Assembly: GCF_002113125.1 (NCBI RefSeq)
Contig: NZ_NEJP01000002.1
Span: 62,001 to 126,000 of the forward strand
Reading direction: 5' to 3'
DNA from: Pseudomonas sp. B20(2017)
GTDB taxonomy: Bacteria > Pseudomonadota > Gammaproteobacteria > Pseudomonadales > Pseudomonadaceae
Length of the DNA stretch: 64,000 nt
The notes beneath the pieces were generated by a model. It had not been told where the DNA came from. It saw only the letters and a list, made by a program, of their open reading frames with translations, and did not search any database. The position numbers and the translations under genes were made by a program. Below, one piece after another: positions 1 to 8,778 of this stretch (position 1 is the stretch's first letter; every line of letters begins with the position of its first letter).

Positions 1-470
1 ACGATTTCGGCGAGGACTTTCTCGACGTCGATGATTTCCACCAACTGATCGTCGACCTTGCTGATGGCCGTCAGGTAATGCTGGCGACCGGCGCTGGTCG
101 GCGGTGGCAGGATGGCTTCCCAGTTCATGTTGACGATGCGGTCCACGCCACCGACGAGGAACGCCTGCACCGAACGATTGTATTCGGTAACGATGATCGT
201 GCTGTTCGGGCCCGGCACCAACGGACGCATGCCGATCGCCTGGGACAGGTCGATCACTGGCAGTGTCTGCCCACGCAGATTGACCACACCGCAGACAAAC
301 GGGTGACGCTGGGGCATCAGGGTCAGTTTCGGCAACTGCAGGACTTCCTGAACCTTGAACACGTTGATCGCGAACAATTGGCGTCCGGCCAGTCGAAACA
401 TGAGAATTTCCAGGCGATTCTCACCCACCAGTTGCGTGCGTTGGTCTACCGTGTCGAGAATGCCGGCCAT
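1..470 (-). CDS. cheV: Chemotaxis coupling protein CheV, N-terminal part (cut by window edge)
   Basis: Only about 156 N-terminal residues lie in the window; the stop codon is beyond the left edge. The visible part is a CheW-type coupling domain, with 'FRLAGRQLFAINVFKV' near residue 25 and 'VVNLRGQTLPVIDL' near residue 62. CheV proteins join this domain, which links receptors to CheA, to a C-terminal receiver domain. That domain would be outside, so CheV rather than a lone CheW is inferred from the opening 'MAGILDTVDQRTQLVG', which I associate with Pseudomonas CheV. The ATG has AGGAG just upstream and a FliA-type promoter at 513-539, which fits flagellar-class expression. Confidence 0.85.
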   Translation of the reverse strand, partial: MAGILDTVDQRTQLVGENRLEILMFRLAGRQLFAINVFKVQEVLQLPKLTLMPQRHPFVCGVVNLRGQTLPVIDLSQAIGMRPLVPGPNSTIIVTEYNRSVQAFLVGGVDRIVNMNWEAILPPPTSAGRQHYLTAISKVDDQLVEIIDVEKVLAEI

Positions 471-922
471 CAATGACTCCTGGGCTTGTTCTGATGAATT
501 CACTATTGGGGGTTATCGGCTGGATCTGACGGATCTTGATTCCGTCACAAATCACTAACAAAATGCCACGAACAGGCATTGATGTCACATTAACATCATG
601 CTTTACTGGCCCGGTGAAATCATCTGCTACATTCTCTTCGGCGCGACCTCGGTTTGCGCGACAGGTTCCCGTGCCTAAGGGAATCCCCTAGTAACAATCA
701 GGCCCAACCTGATGTTCGCGATATCCAATAGCCATTAATGTGACGCCATTCTCATTGCATGAACGGAGTCAGGCTATTGTGTGCGATCGCAGTTCAGTGG
801 AAACACATCCTCTTGAAACCCCAGGTCCGTGCGGATGCACACCGGGGCGCGGTCTCGCGACGGTTCATGATCGTCGACACACACGGCATTCCCTCATCAG
901 ACATGACGTGGTGGAGATAAGC
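471..922. other. Divergent intergenic region between cheV and the small helical protein gene
   Basis: This 452-base stretch holds the cheV leader and its FliA promoter at the left end. The rest must carry the promoter of the rightward gene at 923. I see no convincing sigma-70 box pair there and no ORF with a family match. A short imperfect hairpin (TTCCC/GGGAA) lies around 665-690. Confidence 0.6.
513..539 (-). promoter_or_regulatory. FliA (sigma-28) promoter of cheV
   Basis: Read on the minus strand the sequence is TCAAGATC, an 11-base spacer, then GCCGATAA. This matches the flagellar sigma-28 consensus (TCAAGTTT or TAAAGTTT, N11, GCCGATAA) at all -10 positions and most -35 positions. It ends about 43 bases before the cheV start codon and points towards it. 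Confidence 0.85.
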
Positions 923-1393
923 ATGCCGAACGACCGTGATGACTGGACGCAGCGCTTCCCCGAATTTCTTGTCGAGGCTGAAATGCTCCTGGCCAAGTCC
1001 GAAGAATGTCTCAGTCACTTGCAGTTGATCAGCAATGACAAGGACGCCATCGATTGCATGCTCAGCACCCTCCTGAAGCTTGCGAACAAGGCCGATGCCC
1101 TGTCACTGGAGGCGGTGTCCGGATTTTCCCTGCACCTGCATGGCTTGCTCACCCAGGTACAGGATCACGTGGATTTGCATGCGCAGGCCCTGGAAGCACT
1201 GAAAGAGTGCTTCACCCTGATGGCCTGGCAACTGGAACTGGTTGACCCACGCACCGGCCAGCTTGGACTGGATGAAAGCGAACAGGCATCGCTTATAGAA
1301 GCCTTTGCCTGTCAGGTCGGACAGGCTCACTTCCAATTGCCGCTCAATGGCAAGCCAATGTCCCTCGTCACTTGGTCGGAGCACCAGGCGTAA
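923..1393 (+). CDS. Small helical protein of unknown function beside cheV
   Basis: A 156-residue protein, predicted from composition to be almost all helical and acidic, with no signal peptide or membrane segment. The pattern of leucine-rich helices recalls histidine phosphotransfer (Hpt/CheA P1) bundles, but the H-x-x-K-G motif of a working Hpt domain is absent, so phosphotransfer cannot be claimed. The ATG at 923 is preferred over upstream in-frame starts because GGAG lies 7 bases before it and the protein-like sequence begins there. It is divergent from cheV and upstream of a NarX/NarL-type kinase-regulator pair, so a signalling role is possible but unproven. Confidence 0.6.
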   Translation: MPNDRDDWTQRFPEFLVEAEMLLAKSEECLSHLQLISNDKDAIDCMLSTLLKLANKADALSLEAVSGFSLHLHGLLTQVQDHVDLHAQALEALKECFTLMAWQLELVDPRTGQLGLDESEQASLIEAFACQVGQAHFQLPLNGKPMSLVTWSEHQA

Positions 1394-1799
1394 CGAGATA
1401 CACCATGGGCTGTTCAGGCCCGTCAGTTCTCGCAGTCGTATGTCGCAATTGAATAATTCATACCTGCCCGCGACCTCTTCCAATAAATAATTACGAGCGA
1501 TGAATGCGGACTATCCTCCACGGATGTCAGGGTTTTCCTGTGTAAAAGAAAACTTGCGGCTGCATCGCTAATTATCGAGTCAGGTACTTCAACTTTTCCA
1601 TAATGGAACCGTCGTCCAACATGGCCTGTTTCCTGACTCTTTGGACATATAGGGCAAACGCGACCAACGGTATGTTAAGTGGTATTATGCCGCCCGTTAG
1701 TTGTTTCAGTTAATGGCAATGTGACTTCAATGATCGGTCTCCAGCGAAGTTGGCGCTCAATTATCGATCACTGAACCGTCTTTGAAATCAACAACCTGA
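1394..1799. other. Intergenic region before the NarX-type kinase
   Basis: About 400 AT-richer bases without a gene. It contains a perfect 13-base palindrome, TTCCATAATGGAA, at 1596-1608, which could be an operator. No rho-independent terminator follows the gene ending at 1393, and no sigma-70 pair with good spacing stands out. Confidence 0.5.
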
Positions 1800-2771
1800 A
1801 TGACAGTTTTCCAGACAGAGACCGCCAGCCCTTCTGACCGGTCTGCCCGCAGCGAACATCCATTGGCTCCATCCGCTATGTACGCCAGCCTCAAGTCAAT
1901 CACCACATGGCCCCCCTCTCGAGAAAATGCCCGCAGGTTCACACTCCTGTTGTGCACGGCTTCGGCCTTGGGCAGCCTGTTGTGCTATGGCTTCTCTGCG
2001 CCGTTGCCGCTCGGCCTGCTGCTGATCAACGTGGCGGCTGCCGGCTGCGTCTGGACCCAACATCGTCTGTCGCGCAAATCCATCAAGTTCCAGCCTCAGG
2101 AACTGGCCGACCGTTTGCTGGAAGTCCAGGAAAACGAGCGCCATCGCCTGAGTCGTGAACTGCATGACGATATCGGCCAGCTGCTGACCGCCGCCAAGCT
2201 GCAAAGCGAATGGCTCAAGCGCCGCCTGCCCGCAGATATGCAGGAACACTGCTCGGTCCTTTGCGAGACCCTGGAAGAAACCCTCAACAAGGTTCGCGAC
2301 GTCTCGGCCATTCTCAATCCGCGGCAGTTGACCAGCCTTGGCCTGGAAGCAAGCCTGCGGGCGCATTTGCTCAAGGTATTGGCCAATACTTCGGTGCACT
2401 GGAGTCTTGATTGCCAGCAGCGCCTGAATGGGATCCCCGAAGAAATGGCGGTCGCTGCCTTTCGCATCACTCAGGAAGCGGTCACCAACATACTTCGCCA
2501 TGCACAGGCCAAAAACCTGTTGATCCGCGTACAACGCCTGCCGCAGGGCCTGACCTTGCTGATCAGCGATGATGGCCTGGGCTTTTCCCCGGCAGCGAAC
2601 CCGGGGCGCGAAGGACAACGGGGCATGGCCGGAATGGCCGAACGGATCGAGCAACTGGGCGGCACACTGAGCGTGACCAGCGAGCCGGGCAAAGGTACTC
2701 AAATCGAAGCACTATTCCCCTGGGCGCCCCGTGCACTCGAGCGGGCCAGTACGAATAAGGTTATGCGTTGA
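1800..2771 (+). CDS. Sensor histidine kinase, NarX/UhpB (HisKA_3) type
   Basis: Membrane-bound sensor kinase that would phosphorylate the response regulator encoded directly downstream. Two hydrophobic segments lie at about residues 46-85 with almost no loop between them, so there is little periplasmic sensing domain. The HisKA_3 dimerisation/phosphoacceptor motif 'RHRLSRELHDDIGQLL' follows, with the phosphorylated His at residue 122. The ATPase domain shows 'EAVTNILRHAQAKNL', 'ISDDGLGF' and 'GQRGMAGMAERI'. The 3' end overlaps the next gene, indicating translational coupling. The start is uncertain: ATG 1800 and ATG 1878 are both in frame, and neither has a strong Shine-Dalgarno sequence. The signal sensed is unknown. 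Confidence 0.85.
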   Translation: MTVFQTETASPSDRSARSEHPLAPSAMYASLKSITTWPPSRENARRFTLLLCTASALGSLLCYGFSAPLPLGLLLINVAAAGCVWTQHRLSRKSIKFQPQELADRLLEVQENERHRLSRELHDDIGQLLTAAKLQSEWLKRRLPADMQEHCSVLCETLEETLNKVRDVSAILNPRQLTSLGLEASLRAHLLKVLANTSVHWSLDCQQRLNGIPEEMAVAAFRITQEAVTNILRHAQAKNLLIRVQRLPQGLTLLISDDGLGFSPAANPGREGQRGMAGMAERIEQLGGTLSVTSEPGKGTQIEALFPWAPRALERASTNKVMR

Positions 2772-3427
2772 CTTGTAACTTACTTCTGGTGGATGACCAC
2801 TCGCTGATCAGGGCCGGCGTACGCGCCCTGGTACTTGATATTCCCGGTTATGCGGTGATCGGCGAGGCCAATGACGGCTCGCAGCTGCTCGAGATGGTCG
2901 AGCAGCTGTCTCCCGATATCGTATTGCTGGACATTTCCATGAAAGAAACCGGCGGACTGGAAGCCCTCCAGCGGCTCAGACGCGTACGCCCGCACGCCAA
3001 AGTGCTGATTCTCTCGATGCACACCGACCCCGCGCTGATCATGCAGGCGCTGGAGTCCGGCGCTCACGGTTACCTGCTCAAGGACACCACGGCCACCGAG
3101 CTCGAACACGCACTGGAAGCACTGCGCAACAACGAGCGCTACTTGAGCCCAGCCATCGCTCACACCGTGATCAATCAGGCGCTGACCCGCAACCTCAAGC
3201 AGCAACCGGAAGTCACCGAGTCGCACAACCTGACAGCACGCCAACTGGAAATCCTGCGTCTGATCGTACGCGGCAAGTCCACACGGGAAATCGCCAATGG
3301 TCTGGGCTTGAGCATCAAGACGGTCGAAACTCACCGCTCGCAGATCATGAAACGCCTGCAGATCTACGATGTGGCGGGCCTGGTGCTGTTTGCCGTGCGG
3401 GAACAGATCATCAGTCTGGACGACTGA
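2768..3427 (+). CDS. Response regulator, NarL/FixJ (LuxR-type) family
   Basis: Partner of the NarX-type kinase just upstream. The receiver domain spans residues 1-120 with the phosphoacceptor Asp55 in 'DIVLLDISMKETGG' and Lys in 'YLLKD'. A LuxR-type helix-turn-helix follows at about 150-215 ('LTARQLEILRLIVRGKSTREIA'). The start is TTG at 2768, whose bases overlap the upstream stop codon (TTGA), so translation is probably coupled. The last 17 bases overlap the 3' end of the convergent yegS gene. Target genes cannot be told from the sequence. Confidence 0.88.
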   Translation: MTCNLLLVDDHSLIRAGVRALVLDIPGYAVIGEANDGSQLLEMVEQLSPDIVLLDISMKETGGLEALQRLRRVRPHAKVLILSMHTDPALIMQALESGAHGYLLKDTTATELEHALEALRNNERYLSPAIAHTVINQALTRNLKQQPEVTESHNLTARQLEILRLIVRGKSTREIANGLGLSIKTVETHRSQIMKRLQIYDVAGLVLFAVREQIISLDD

Positions 3428-4328
3428 GCCGGGTCGTTGTGCTCAACAGCGGCGAGTCCTTGGGCAAATGCACACGCAAGGCTCCGGAGCGCGCCGCAAA
3501 CCGCAGACTGTCGCCCTCCAGTGGCTCACCGTCGAGATTGATGCAGAGCCCTTCGGCAACCTTGATCTCGACCCACGGCAAGCGGGTCCGTACGAACATG
3601 TTATCGATGCCGAAACCGTCGCTGAGCAGGGTTTTCAGCGTGCCGACCAGCTCCTGCGGCGCCGGCAAGATACTGATATCCAGAAGACCGTCATCCACCA
3701 GCGCTTCTGGACACAACACATGCCCCCCGCCGGCCTGACGGCCATTGCCGATACCCAAAGCCAATAATTCACCGCTCCAGTGAAAGTCCGGCCCCTGCAA
3801 TTCGCCATAGGCGGCATGCAGTTCACTGAATCGCGAGAGACCGGTGAACAGGTAGGCCGCACCTCCCAGAACTTTTTTCAGATCCTCCGAGGTATTGGCC
3901 GTGACCTGGCTACCGAATCCACCGGTGGCCATGTTCAAGAAGATCTGCCCGCCCACTTCACCCAGATCGATGGCATGTGAGGGAGCATCAAGCAACTCCA
4001 ATGCTTCGGCTGGCTCCAAAGGAATACCTGCTGCACGCGAAAAATCGTTGGCGGTTCCCAGTGGCAACAGCGTCAGACTGGCCTTGCCCGGCTGCGCCGC
4101 CAGCGCCTCGGCGATGTCGCGCAGGGTGCCGTCCCCTCCGCCAGCGACGATCTGACTGAATCCGGCCGCCAGCGCCTCCTCCACCAGCCGCTGAGCATCA
4201 CCTGCCTCCCAGGTCAGGCGCACCGCCAGTTCCCAGCCTTGCTTGCGCTTGGCCTCGACAGCAGCACGAACATCCTCGTTGAGTGCCTGCTTGCCATGCA
4301 AAATCATCAATGCCCTGCGTTCACTCAT
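3411..4328 (-). CDS. yegS: Lipid kinase YegS
   Basis: A 305-residue diacylglycerol-kinase-family enzyme that phosphorylates a lipid head group with ATP. The nucleotide-binding motif 'VAGGGDGTLRDIAEAL' is at residues 61-76, followed by 'PLGTANDFSRAAGIP' and, near the C-terminus, 'CINLDGEPLEGD', all hallmarks of the DAGKc/YegS fold. The length matches YegS. The ATG at 4328 is chosen over one 19 codons upstream because GGGAG precedes it and homologues begin with MSERRALMILHGK-type sequence. The 3' end overlaps the convergent response regulator gene by 17 bases. Confidence 0.9.
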   Translation of the reverse strand: MSERRALMILHGKQALNEDVRAAVEAKRKQGWELAVRLTWEAGDAQRLVEEALAAGFSQIVAGGGDGTLRDIAEALAAQPGKASLTLLPLGTANDFSRAAGIPLEPAEALELLDAPSHAIDLGEVGGQIFLNMATGGFGSQVTANTSEDLKKVLGGAAYLFTGLSRFSELHAAYGELQGPDFHWSGELLALGIGNGRQAGGGHVLCPEALVDDGLLDISILPAPQELVGTLKTLLSDGFGIDNMFVRTRLPWVEIKVAEGLCINLDGEPLEGDSLRFAARSGALRVHLPKDSPLLSTTTRLSRPD

Positions 4329-4639
4329 TTTCACCACTCCCGGAATTGAATCACTACGAGACATCTTGACCCTCAACACCCGCAAAAAAGTCGCAGTTGC
4401 CGTGACTTATTCCAGCAACAGGAATGCTCTTCCAGCATGAAGTACTTTTTCGTACAGAATGTAAGGAATCGGCTCAATTGACTGGACACGCCCATTGATA
4501 GAACGTGTGGGGTGTCAACGATCTTCAATCCGAAAACACAAGGATGTGCATTAAATGAGTGAAAACGGCTCAAGAAGTTTCGAAAGGTTGCATACCGGTA
4601 CGTTCCAATCGGCACTCAAAGCAGCGGGTGGGCGTTTCG
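4329..4639. other. Intergenic region, divergent
   Basis: About 310 bases between yegS and a small membrane protein gene; it must hold both promoters. On the minus strand TATTCC- and TTCTTT-like AT-rich tracts lie near 4390-4450, but no box pair is convincing. No conserved ORF is seen. Confidence 0.4.
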
Positions 4640-4948
4640 ATGCAAAGCCATGATGCAAGAGTGCCTGTCATTCCGGTTATCCCCCTCCCGGAAAGTCGCG
4701 CCAGTCATAAAACCGAATTCGAAAGCAGCGTCAGGAAACCCGGAGAAACCGATATGGAGCCTCGTGTCAGCGAGCTGGAAACCCATCTCAAGTACATCCG
4801 CCGCGACATGGATGAAATCAGAGGAGACGTCAAAGCCATCAAGCACCGCCTTGCGTACTCGGCAGGCGCGACAACAGTGGTACTCGGACTGCTTGGCTGG
4901 GTCGCAAATAGCCGGTTCGATCAGCTTGTTACCTTGATCAGCCGTTGA
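4640..4948 (+). CDS. Small protein with coiled coil and one membrane segment
   Basis: Predicted 102-residue protein of unknown function. The C-terminal part reads as a coiled coil ('ELETHLKYIRRDMDEIRGDV') followed by one transmembrane helix ('AGATTVVLGLLGWVANSRF') and a short tail, a layout common in small Pseudomonas membrane proteins. An internal ATG at 4754 has a better Shine-Dalgarno (GGAGA, 7-base spacing) and would give a 64-residue protein consisting only of this conserved part. The true start is therefore open. No operon partner; it converges on moeA. Confidence 0.55.
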   Translation: MQSHDARVPVIPVIPLPESRASHKTEFESSVRKPGETDMEPRVSELETHLKYIRRDMDEIRGDVKAIKHRLAYSAGATTVVLGLLGWVANSRFDQLVTLISR

Positions 4949-4953
4949 ACGGG

Positions 4954-4985
4954 ATGCAGGCATCGGTCATTTGCCGAGCCTGCAT
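4954..4985. terminator. Hairpin between convergent genes
   Basis: ATGCAGGC-A-TCGG pairs with CCGA-GCCTGCAT around a short loop, giving a 12-pair stem with one bulge. It lies exactly between the ends of the small membrane protein gene and moeA. There is no T-run, so it is a probable weak or Rho-assisted bidirectional terminator. Confidence 0.5.
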
Positions 4986-4999
4986 ATCATCGTCTTGAG

Positions 5000-6226
5000 T
5001 CAACCCAAAAGCTCACTCAGTGGAATGAAAGGCACACTGTATCCTTCGACAAGCGTTCGCCCTTCTCGTACCTCCACCAACCCATCGGCCCACGCGGCGC
5101 TGCGCAGCACGCCCGAGCTCTGGTTGCGGTAGATAGTCGCTTTTCCCTGCTCCAAACGCCCGCGCAAATACTCACGACGATTGCCGGCCTGTGGCCAGGC
5201 AAACCCCGCCGGCACCGAAAATTTCAATGGTTCGGCATCCGGCACGCCCATCCGGCGCAGCAGGTAAGGCCGGGCCAGCAAGGCGAAGGTCACCAGCGTC
5301 GACGCAGGATTGCCCGGCAAACCGATCACCGGCACACCGCGAAAATGCCCCACTGTCAGAGGTTTTCCAGGCTTGATGGCGAGCTTCCAGAGCGTCAGTT
5401 CGCCCTCTTCCCTCAACGCGATGCCAAGGAAGTCCGCTTCCCCGACCGACACGCCACCGGTCGAAAGAATCAGATCTACATCTTGCAGCTCACCAAGACG
5501 CGCACGGGTAGCGGGTAAATCATCAGGAAGAATCCCGGCATCAACTACTTCACACCCCAACCGCTGCAACCAGCTGCACAACAATACCCGGTTGCTGTTG
5601 TAGATCTGCCCCGGGCCCAATTGCGTTCCCGGCTCGACCAACTCGTCGCCGGTGGACAGAACCGCTACGCGTACCTTGCGAATGACATCGAGAGCGGCAC
5701 ACCCCAACGATGCGGCCAGCCCCTGCTCTATCGGACCAAGTCGAGTTCCGGCGGATAAGATCAGCTCACCTACCGTGGTTTCCTGGCCTTGCGGGCGAAT
5801 GTTCTGCCCGATTGTCATCGGCTCGATGAAACTCACTCGCTCATCGGCGTGAACCTCGACATTTTCCTGCATCTCGACAACGTCTGCGCCCGGAGGTACA
5901 GGCGCCCCCGTGAAGATTCGGGCGCAGGTGCCCGGCGTCAATGGCTCTGGCGCTTGCCCGGCGAAGACTTTTTGACTGACCGGCATTGGCTCACCGGTCC
6001 AGTCGGAAGAACTCAGCGCATAGCCGTCCATTGCACTGTTGGGCCATGGCGGCAAATCCAGCGTCGATATCAGATTCTCTGCCAGAACTCGCCCTTGAAC
6101 CTGCGCCAACGGCAAATGTTCACGTTCGGCAATGCGTGACGCGTCGGCCATTTCCAGCAGACGCGCCAATGCCTCCTCGACGGGCATCAGACTAGCGGTC
6201 TTGCCAGGCTTACCCACGGGATTCAC
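5000..6226 (-). CDS. moeA: Molybdopterin molybdenumtransferase MoeA
   Basis: A 408-residue enzyme that inserts molybdate into adenylylated molybdopterin in the cytoplasm. Typical motifs are 'DLPPWPNSAMDGYAL' near residue 58, 'RIFTGAPVPPGADVVEMQE', 'VAVLSTGDELVEPG', 'LSTGGVSVGEADF' and 'KPGKPLTVG...GLPGNPAST'. The length fits MoeA. The start is GTG at 6226, overlapping the end of moaB by 17 bases; an internal ATG at 6187 is an alternative. It is co-transcribed with moaB and lies beside divergent mobA, forming a molybdenum cofactor locus. Confidence 0.95.
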   Translation of the reverse strand: MNPVGKPGKTASLMPVEEALARLLEMADASRIAEREHLPLAQVQGRVLAENLISTLDLPPWPNSAMDGYALSSSDWTGEPMPVSQKVFAGQAPEPLTPGTCARIFTGAPVPPGADVVEMQENVEVHADERVSFIEPMTIGQNIRPQGQETTVGELILSAGTRLGPIEQGLAASLGCAALDVIRKVRVAVLSTGDELVEPGTQLGPGQIYNSNRVLLCSWLQRLGCEVVDAGILPDDLPATRARLGELQDVDLILSTGGVSVGEADFLGIALREEGELTLWKLAIKPGKPLTVGHFRGVPVIGLPGNPASTLVTFALLARPYLLRRMGVPDAEPLKFSVPAGFAWPQAGNRREYLRGRLEQGKATIYRNQSSGVLRSAAWADGLVEVREGRTLVEGYSVPFIPLSELLG

Positions 6227-6749
6227 AAGGCGCCGCCTGTTTCAAATGAGCGACGAAATTGCAGGGCCGGTGACGAGAGTCCAGTTGCTCGGCGAGGATA
6301 CCGTCCCAACCGGTGCGCACCGCATTGGTCGAACCCGGCAGACAGCAGACCAGCGTCCCATTGGCCAATCCCGCCAACGCACGGGACTGCACCGTCGAGG
6401 TGCCGATGTCGGCCACCGATATCTGACGAAACAACTCACCAAAACCATCGACTTGTTTATCGAGCAGGCAGGTGACGGCTTCGGGGGTACTGTCGCGACC
6501 GGTAAAACCGGTGCCTCCAGTGATCAGCACTACTTGCACCACATCTTCGGCAATCCAGTGGGCGACTTGCGCACGGATTTTGTACAGGTCATCTTTGAGT
6601 AGCACCCGCTGCGCCAGATTGTGGCCGGCAGCCGTCAATCGATCGACGAAAACCTGGCCAGAGGTATCGGTTTCCAGAGTTCGGGTGTCGCTAACCGTCA
6701 GAACAGCGATGTTGAGCGGTGCGAAAGGTACATCAGCCTTGGCTTTCAT
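6210..6749 (-). CDS. moaB: Molybdenum cofactor biosynthesis protein B
   Basis: A 179-residue MogA/MoaB-family protein that activates molybdopterin by adenylylation or supports this step. Motifs seen are 'LTVSDTRTLETDTSG' near residue 17, 'LITGGTGFTGRDSTPEAV' near residue 75, and 'LPGSTNAVRTGWD' near the C-terminus. It is the first gene of a two-gene operon with moeA, which it overlaps by 17 bases. It is divergent from mobA, with about 80 bases between the start codons that must hold both promoters. Confidence 0.93.
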   Translation of the reverse strand: MKAKADVPFAPLNIAVLTVSDTRTLETDTSGQVFVDRLTAAGHNLAQRVLLKDDLYKIRAQVAHWIAEDVVQVVLITGGTGFTGRDSTPEAVTCLLDKQVDGFGELFRQISVADIGTSTVQSRALAGLANGTLVCCLPGSTNAVRTGWDGILAEQLDSRHRPCNFVAHLKQAAPCESRG

Positions 6750-6830
6750 AGGCTCGTCCAGTTGTAGGAGAAACAGCCCGGTGTTATATCACAGCACCCC
6801 ATTTTTTTGCCGCCCCTGTGCAGAGTTGCC

Positions 6831-7433
6831 ATGACTTCGAATACTCCACTGCCACCTTGCTCGATCTTGTTGCTGGCGGGTGGGCGTGGCCAACGCATGG
6901 GTGGTCAGGACAAGGGACTCGTGGAATGGCAGGGTGAACCATTGATCGCGCATGCGCAGCGCAAGACTCGTCTTCTGACGGACGACCTGATCATCTCCTG
7001 CAACCGTAATCATGAGCGTTACGCGCCCTACGCTGATCAGTTAGTGACAGACGACGAAGAAGATTTTCCTGGACCATTGGCCGGCATTCGCGCCGGACTG
7101 AAAGCTGCGCGCCACACCCATCTGTTGGTTTTGCCCTGCGATGTTCCACGTATCGACTTCCCACTGCTGCAAAGCATGCGCGAGACGGCAAGTCTGCATT
7201 CTGAAAAACCTTTAATGTTGCGGCATGACAATCATTGGGAACCGCTACTTTGCGTGATTCCGGTGGCGCTCCTGCCCGCTTTCGAGGATGCGTGGAAGGC
7301 TGGGGAACGCAGCCCAGGCCGGCTCATGCGCAGTCTCGATGCCCAGGCCCTGGTTTGCCCCGACAACGACCCACGCCTGGCCAACCTCAACACCCCTGAA
7401 CTGTTGAGTTCGCACAACACTGTGTCAGACTGA
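6831..7433 (+). CDS. mobA: Molybdenum cofactor guanylyltransferase MobA
   Basis: A 200-residue enzyme that attaches GMP from GTP to Mo-molybdopterin to form the guanine dinucleotide cofactor. The nucleotidyltransferase signature '[18 protein letters not shown]' is at residues 13-30, with '[15 protein letters not shown]' and '[13 protein letters not shown]' further on. The ATG at 6831 gives the family's usual N-terminus; a TTG eight codons upstream is less likely. It sits divergently from moaB-moeA, so all three cofactor genes are together. Confidence 0.93.
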   Translation: MTSNTPLPPCSILLLAGGRGQRMGGQDKGLVEWQGEPLIAHAQRKTRLLTDDLIISCNRNHERYAPYADQLVTDDEEDFPGPLAGIRAGLKAARHTHLLVLPCDVPRIDFPLLQSMRETASLHSEKPLMLRHDNHWEPLLCVIPVALLPAFEDAWKAGERSPGRLMRSLDAQALVCPDNDPRLANLNTPELLSSHNTVSD

Positions 7434-7511
7434 CAGCATTCAAGGAACTTGCACGCCTTGTATACGTCTCAAGCTCAGTAACCAAAAGAATTTCCCTTCG
7501 GAGACACACTC

Positions 7512-7733
7512 ATGACTCAACGGACCCTCGCCACTTTCATGCTCGCACTGGGCCTCGCCACCCTCGCTGGTTGCGCTTCGCCAACAGTGATCACCTTGAA
7601 TGACGGTCGCGAAATCCAGGCTGTCGACGCCCCTAAGTATGATGAAGATTCGGGCTTCTACGAGTTCGAACAACTGGACGGCAAGCACACCCGCATCAAC
7701 AAGGATCAGATCCGCACTGTCAAAGAGCTGTAA
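7512..7733 (+). CDS. Small YgdI/YgdR-type (DUF903) lipoprotein
   Basis: A 73-residue predicted lipoprotein. A signal peptide ends in the lipobox 'LATLAGC', with the lipidated Cys at residue 21. The mature part ('ITLNDGREIQAVDAPKYDEDS', shortened here to its key run 'LNDGREIQ') forms the small beta domain of the YgdI/YgdR family. GGAGA precedes the ATG by 7 bases. Family members are abundant small outer-membrane lipoproteins of unknown role. The gene is monocistronic and followed by a strong terminator. Confidence 0.88.
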   Translation: MTQRTLATFMLALGLATLAGCASPTVITLNDGREIQAVDAPKYDEDSGFYEFEQLDGKHTRINKDQIRTVKEL

Positions 7734-7758
7734 GTCTTCAGTTCGACAGCGGATACAG

Positions 7759-7784
7759 AAAAGCCCGCAATATGCGGGCTTTTT
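7759..7784. terminator. Bidirectional rho-independent terminator
   Basis: AGCCCGCA (7762-7769) and TGCGGGCT (7773-7780) form an 8-pair stem with a 3-base loop. It is flanked by AAAA on the left and TTTT on the right, so it can serve both the lipoprotein gene and the convergent pseudouridine synthase gene. Confidence 0.9.
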
Positions 7785-7816
7785 CGTGTCTGGCAGAAAA
7801 GGGTCGATACCCGGGA

Positions 7817-8710
7817 TCACCAGTCCAGCGTGATCCGGCTTTCAAATTCGCGCACCTGCCCCGTGACCGGGTCGATGAATCGCAACCCCTGCGCCAGCAG
7901 TTTGAGCGGATTGGCGTAGTCATCTTCAACGTCTTTGAGCACTTCGGGGTAAAACGGATCATTGCAGATGCTCGCCCCCAGCGCCGTCATATGCACCCTG
8001 AGCTGATGCTTCTTGCCGGTCACCGGGTACAGGCCGTAGCGCCAGAGTTCGCCGTTCTTTTCACGAACCTCCACCGCCGTTTCGGTATTACTTACACCCG
8101 GCCCTTCCTGCATGCGGAAAAACGGTTCACCGTCGATCATGCGGCTCATGTGCACCAACGGGAAGTCCAGCCCGGGCAGCGCGGCCGCAATGGCTTCATA
8201 GCGTTTTTCGATCTGCCGTGTCGGAAACAGCGACTGATACGCCGACCGCGTCTGTGGGTTGGCAGAGAAAATCACCAGCCCGGCCGTGTGCCGGTCAATC
8301 CGGTGCAGCGGCACCAGATGGGGATTGTCCAGGCGCCGGATCAATCGGCGAAGCAACGTCTGTTCGACATACTCGCCTGCCGGGGTCACAGGAAGGAAAT
8401 GCGGCTTGTCCGCCACCACCAGATGGTCGTCCGCATACAGGATCGACTCGACCACCGGGATCGGTTTTTCATCCGGCACTTCACGAAAATAGTGAATGCG
8501 CAGCCCTTCCTTGTAGGGCAAGTCCAGCGCGATCGGCTGACCCTGGCCATCCAGCACCCGGCCCCGGGCGATTCGATCCAGCCATTGATCGCGGCCGATG
8601 GCACTGAAATGCTCACACAGGCAATCGAACACTGTCCGCCAGCTACCGGGGGGCAGATACAGCGTGCTGGCCTGATTCTGTGCGGCGGAAAACGTTGATG
8701 TGCTGGACAT
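7817..8710 (-). CDS. RluA-family 23S rRNA/tRNA pseudouridine synthase
   Basis: A 297-residue enzyme expected to isomerise a uridine in RNA. The catalytic motif 'LVPLHRIDRHTAGLV' (catalytic Asp in HRIDR) lies near residue 140. 'VVADKPHFLPVTPAGEY' precedes it, and 'TGKKHQLRVHMTALG' near residue 232 is the usual C-terminal RNA-binding strand. An N-terminal extension of about 60 residues could be an S4-like part but lacks the clear S4 signature. The target base cannot be assigned from sequence. Single gene; terminator shared with the convergent lipoprotein gene. Confidence 0.88.
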   Translation of the reverse strand: MSSTSTFSAAQNQASTLYLPPGSWRTVFDCLCEHFSAIGRDQWLDRIARGRVLDGQGQPIALDLPYKEGLRIHYFREVPDEKPIPVVESILYADDHLVVADKPHFLPVTPAGEYVEQTLLRRLIRRLDNPHLVPLHRIDRHTAGLVIFSANPQTRSAYQSLFPTRQIEKRYEAIAAALPGLDFPLVHMSRMIDGEPFFRMQEGPGVSNTETAVEVREKNGELWRYGLYPVTGKKHQLRVHMTALGASICNDPFYPEVLKDVEDDYANPLKLLAQGLRFIDPVTGQVREFESRITLDW

Positions 8711-8778
8711 ACGAAAACTCTAACCTTCAAAGCAGAGCGGCATTATCCAACACCGGGCGCAGCAGACCTAGCGCGAAA

